This document shows positions 61,095 to 64,000 of a stretch of 64,000 bases of DNA, piece by piece. The DNA is taken from the NCBI RefSeq assembly GCF_000467185.1, contig NZ_BATM01000008.1, positions 243,523-307,522 on the forward strand, given 5' to 3'. The translations under genes and the position numbers were made by a program. The first letter of the stretch is position 1. Each line of letters starts with the position of its first letter. The stretch is from Vibrio ezurae NBRC 102218 (GTDB lineage: Bacteria > Pseudomonadota > Gammaproteobacteria > Enterobacterales > Vibrionaceae). The notes under the pieces were generated by a model that worked only from the letters and a program-made list of their open reading frames with translations, searched no databases and had not been told where the DNA came from.

Positions 61095-62399
61095 TTAGTA
61101 CTCCACCGCTGTATTCCATTGCTCCGGAACATCGACTAAGAGTGATTCAAGTAATGTCCCCGTTGCGTTTAGTATTCGAAACTTTGCGTATTGCTCAGCA
61201 TATCGAGCATCTACATATCCTTTGCGTGACTCAAATAGCTCATTTTCTGTATTTAACAGATCAAGCAGGGTTCGTTTGCCAATTTTGTATTGCTTGCTAT
61301 AAGCGACAACGGTGTTCGAAGCTGCATCGACGTGATCGGCTAAAAACTCTTTTTGTTGCAAGGTCAAATTCAGTGCGCTCCATGAGAGGAGTAAACTCTC
61401 TTCAACATTTCGATACGCTCTATCTCTGAGATCTTTTGCTTTATTCATTTGATATGCCGCGCGATCTTTATTCGCACTATCAACTCCGCCATTGAAGAGG
61501 TTATAGCGCATCCGTAACGTAGCATTCATCTCATCACGACGTCCCGAAACGCCTTCTGCATCATCAAAATAATCATAGCCAGCATCTATTGTAAAAGTAG
61601 GAAGGTTAGGGCTATTAGATTGTTTATATTGGAATTTTGCAGCATCGACATCGACTTTAGCGGTGTTAATGACTGGGTGTTTCTCTAAAGCAATATCAAG
61701 AGCATCTTTAATGGTCAATGGAATGCGTGTGATATCGGCTCTTGGAAAAACCAAACCTTGTGGAGACTGCCCAACGAGGCGAGAAAACTGGATGTGTGTA
61801 TCAAATAAGTTATTTTGTGCAGCCAGTAAATTACCGTGTGCCTTGGCAATACGTGCTTCGACTTGAGATAAGTCTGCGGTCGAACCTATTCCTGATTCTG
61901 TGCGTTTTTTAATATCTTTAAAGATTCTTTTATGAGTCGCAAGGTTACTCTCAGAGAGGGCGAGGATTTCATAAGCTTTTAGTGTATCTAAATACACTTT
62001 TGTCACCTCTAACGCTTTATCAGAAGCATCACTTAATACTTTGTAGCGCAGAGACTCCGCTTCTGCGGCTGTTCTATCCATATTATGTAAAGTATTAGAG
62101 CCGTCCCATAGCAGTTGCGTAAGCCTAATAGAGGCATCGACCGCAGTGTAGTCGTCATCTCTGCTTTGATCGTTTTGATAGTTTTCCCAACCAATCCCTG
62201 CGGTGAGATCAATCTTTGGGTAGTACTCTCGAACCGCGGCTTTGTTTTCATGAACATAGGACATGAATTCATTGTATGAACTTTTCACTGTCGGATTCGT
62301 TTTCAGAGTGTGCGAGATAGCTTGCTCTAACGACTGCGCTGAGACTGGATTGCACAGCATGGTAGCTAGAGCGATGGCGCTTAGCTTAGTCCTTTTCAA
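61095..62399 (-). CDS. TolC family outer-membrane channel of a type I secretion system
   Basis: 434 residues, a LapE/AggA-type TolC. A signal peptide ends in VSA-QSLEQAI. The two TolC repeats are visible: LEQAISHTLKTNPTVKSSYNE and IKDALDIALEKHPVINTAKVDVDAAKFQYKQSNSPNLPTFTIDAGY. It reads divergently from a giant adhesin gene, so its likely job is export and outer-membrane retention of that protein. The matching ABC transporter and adaptor are not in this window. Confidence 0.92.
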   Translation of the reverse strand: MKRTKLSAIALATMLCNPVSAQSLEQAISHTLKTNPTVKSSYNEFMSYVHENKAAVREYYPKIDLTAGIGWENYQNDQSRDDDYTAVDASIRLTQLLWDGSNTLHNMDRTAAEAESLRYKVLSDASDKALEVTKVYLDTLKAYEILALSESNLATHKRIFKDIKKRTESGIGSTADLSQVEARIAKAHGNLLAAQNNLFDTHIQFSRLVGQSPQGLVFPRADITRIPLTIKDALDIALEKHPVINTAKVDVDAAKFQYKQSNSPNLPTFTIDAGYDYFDDAEGVSGRRDEMNATLRMRYNLFNGGVDSANKDRAAYQMNKAKDLRDRAYRNVEESLLLSWSALNLTLQQKEFLADHVDAASNTVVAYSKQYKIGKRTLLDLLNTENELFESRKGYVDARYAEQYAKFRILNATGTLLESLLVDVPEQWNTAVEY

Positions 62400-62665
62400 G
62401 ATATGCTCCCTAGTATTCCGTTACTTTTTTAACCAATTTTGAGCTCGTCATAAGACATCAAAAAGTTATCTTGGTTGCTAAGTACATAATAGTTAATAAA
62501 AAACCTTTTACAATAGTATTGTTTCGTAAATGTTGAGCAATTGATTGTGAATTGGGTGTTTTATTTTAATCCGCGGTTACAGTGAAAGTAGTGTAAAATT
62601 TAACCATAAAACGTGAGTTTATTCTAGTGGACACAGACCTAATGCTTATGGGTTAAGGAGAGTAC
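62400..62665. other. Divergent promoter region of tolC and the adhesin
   Basis: 266 AT-rich bases between the two divergent genes. No gene or clear operator seen. AAGGAG at 62655-62660 serves the adhesin. Confidence 0.5.
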
Positions 62666-64000
62666 ATGGACGGTATCTCATTTGCGAATGATGTGGTATT
62701 TGGTGACGCATGGTTAATTATCGATGCGCAAGGCAAACTTAAAGTCGCAGAGCAAGGCTATGTTCCTCAGAATGGAGACGTGATTGTTTCGGTTGGGAAC
62801 ACGCCACTGAGTGTCCCTGAAAATATTGTTAGTGAGTTACGTGTATCTATCGCTCAGCAAGGCAATATTCAATCTGTTGATGCTCAGTCTGCTATTCAAA
62901 GTGTGATTGATTCATTAGATCAGAACGCGTCCAACTCACAAGAGGAACTTCTATCGGAAGAAGAGGAAGGTTCTAGCTTAACGACAACAGGCGCCGTTTC
63001 GCGAGACGGTGCACAAACTATTGCTTCTACAGACTTCCAAACCGAAGGCGTATTTCCCTCCTCATTGACTGTCGAACAAGGTGATGCGATCGCAGTGTTT
63101 ATAGAGCAAATCGTCACTGTACTTTCTCAAGGTTATGTGGATATCTTTGATAATAATGGCGAAGAGGTTATTGAAGGTGAGGGTGAAACTGCAACGATTG
63201 CAGGGGTGATTGCCGGTGGCGCTGAGCGTTTAGACTCCTTAATTATTTCAGATATTAATGATAAACAGATTGTCATTGACGTTTCTTCTATTGTTATCGA
63301 TGAGGATGGTCAATATAGCGTCGTCAATATCGATGTTCGCGAATTAGCGGATGGCGAGCTGACGGTGACCGCAATTAGCACCGATGGCAATGGAAATACT
63401 ATCGCTGTGACGGATGCGGTAAAAAAAGATTTTTCTGATCCAGATGACTCTACTAGTGACGGTGTCACCAATTTGAGCGTATCCCTAACTGATAGCAATG
63501 GTGAAGAAATCATTAACGGCGAGGGTGAAACAGCCGTTATCACTGGTTATCTTGGAGAAGGTGGTAAAGCTCTTGAATCGTTAATCATTACTGATGTTGA
63601 TGGTAAAGCACTGATTATCCCATCTGCGGACATTCAATTTGATGGCAATGGAAATTATACAGTCATTAATATTAACGTAGACGATTTTGCCGATGGTGAG
63701 CTTACGATAACTGCAAATAGCACAGGTATGGATGGTAATACCATAACCGCGACCGACACAGCGGTAAAAGATTACACCTATGGTAATGACTCTGATGATG
63801 ATGGTTCAGACATCACGCCACCGCAAGTCTCCCTAACCGATAATAATGGCGAGGAAGTTATAAACGGTGAGGGTGAAACAGCAACGATCAGCGGCTACTT
63901 AGGTGAAGGTGGCAAATCCTTAGATTCACTCATCATTACCGACATCAACAACCAACAGTTGCTGATTGCAAAAGAAGACATCGCGATTGATGAAAACGGT
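62666..64000 (+). CDS. Giant retention-module adhesin, LapA/BapA type (partial, runs off the window)
   Basis: First 445 codons, open to the last base. The ATG has AAGGAG six bases upstream. There is no Sec signal peptide, as expected for type I secretion. Residues 1-160 resemble the N-terminal retention module of LapA-like adhesins (FGDAWLIIDAQGKLKVAEQGYVPQNGDVI, then a Ser/Thr-rich part and GAQTIASTDFQTEGV). From residue 162 an Ig-like repeat of about 115 residues starts and recurs at 276 and 392 (NNGEEVINGEGETATISGYL). Three repeat starts are seen; the whole protein is probably thousands of residues. No Ala-Ala pair is present. Confidence 0.88.
   Translation, partial: MDGISFANDVVFGDAWLIIDAQGKLKVAEQGYVPQNGDVIVSVGNTPLSVPENIVSELRVSIAQQGNIQSVDAQSAIQSVIDSLDQNASNSQEELLSEEEEGSSLTTTGAVSRDGAQTIASTDFQTEGVFPSSLTVEQGDAIAVFIEQIVTVLSQGYVDIFDNNGEEVIEGEGETATIAGVIAGGAERLDSLIISDINDKQIVIDVSSIVIDEDGQYSVVNIDVRELADGELTVTAISTDGNGNTIAVTDAVKKDFSDPDDSTSDGVTNLSVSLTDSNGEEIINGEGETAVITGYLGEGGKALESLIITDVDGKALIIPSADIQFDGNGNYTVININVDDFADGELTITANSTGMDGNTITATDTAVKDYTYGNDSDDDGSDITPPQVSLTDNNGEEVINGEGETATISGYLGEGGKSLDSLIITDINNQQLLIAKEDIAIDENG
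63149..64000 (+). repeat. Tandem Ig-like repeats of the adhesin
   Basis: Repeat units start at 63149, 63491 and 63839, 342 and 348 bases apart (114 and 116 codons). Each begins near D-x-N-G-E-E-V-I. Units 2 and 3 are more alike than unit 1, as if newer copies follow an older one. Confidence 0.88.

Overview
The window reads as chromosomal DNA of a Vibrio or close relative (Vibrionaceae, Gammaproteobacteria). This rests on gene order and protein content: ldtD-mepK-ycbL, aspC, asnS, pabB-nudL, a long class I fumarase, ycjX-ycjF-tyrR, fused MsrA/MsrB, HrpA, and the DUF2982, DUF2947, DUF2750 and DUF2760 families. Genes are dense on both strands with good Shine-Dalgarno sites. No rRNA, tRNA or CRISPR was seen.

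Layout. 0.1-3.0 kb: peptidoglycan and metallo-hydrolase cluster. 3.1-8.7 kb: a DUF2982 gene, a complete TRAP transporter (receptor, small and large permease) and a BCCT transporter. 8.8-11.7 kb: an N4-acetylcytidine amidohydrolase and a two-gene operon of a cNMP/CBS/DUF294 protein with a DnaQ-like exonuclease. 12.0-18.1 kb: an accessory block with three different acetyltransferases, two SDR oxidoreductases, an IS110-type transposase remnant and a TetR regulator. Similar operator arrays lie before the SDR pair and before tetR. 18.2-31.0 kb: core metabolism (aspC, asnS, nudL, pabB, fumA) and the ycjX-ycjF-tyrR block. 31.1-32.8 kb: exported MsrAB and a lone NadS-like HTH protein. 32.9-38.4 kb: a DUF2760-Hsp70-Hsp70 operon. 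38.5-50.6 kb: exonuclease, TerB-like protein, TauE/SafE permease, two outer-membrane barrels, HrpA, a diguanylate cyclase, a lipoprotein and an M32 carboxypeptidase. 50.7-54.9 kb: a LysE exporter, then a cobalamin adenosyltransferase homologue divergent from a BtuFCD-like ABC importer. 55.2-56.9 kb: an AGCS symporter behind a tandem glycine riboswitch. 57.0-60.4 kb: small operons (coiled-coil membrane protein, LysE plus GNAT, Cof-type phosphatase, DUF2750). 60.5-64.0 kb: a TolC-like channel and OmpA-like lipoprotein divergent from a giant repeat adhesin that runs off the window.

How the genes work together. Several blocks are self-contained: TRAP plus BCCT for uptake of small acids and betaines; the corrinoid importer beside an adenosyltransferase; the type I secretion channel beside its probable adhesin cargo; and a TetR-SDR regulon. 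The least explained system is the DUF2760-Hsp70-Hsp70 operon. It encodes a membrane-anchored coiled-coil protein and two divergent Hsp70 ATPases, translationally coupled at the first junction, with a perfect hairpin between the two chaperone genes and a heat-shock-like promoter candidate upstream. It is my best candidate for an undescribed system.
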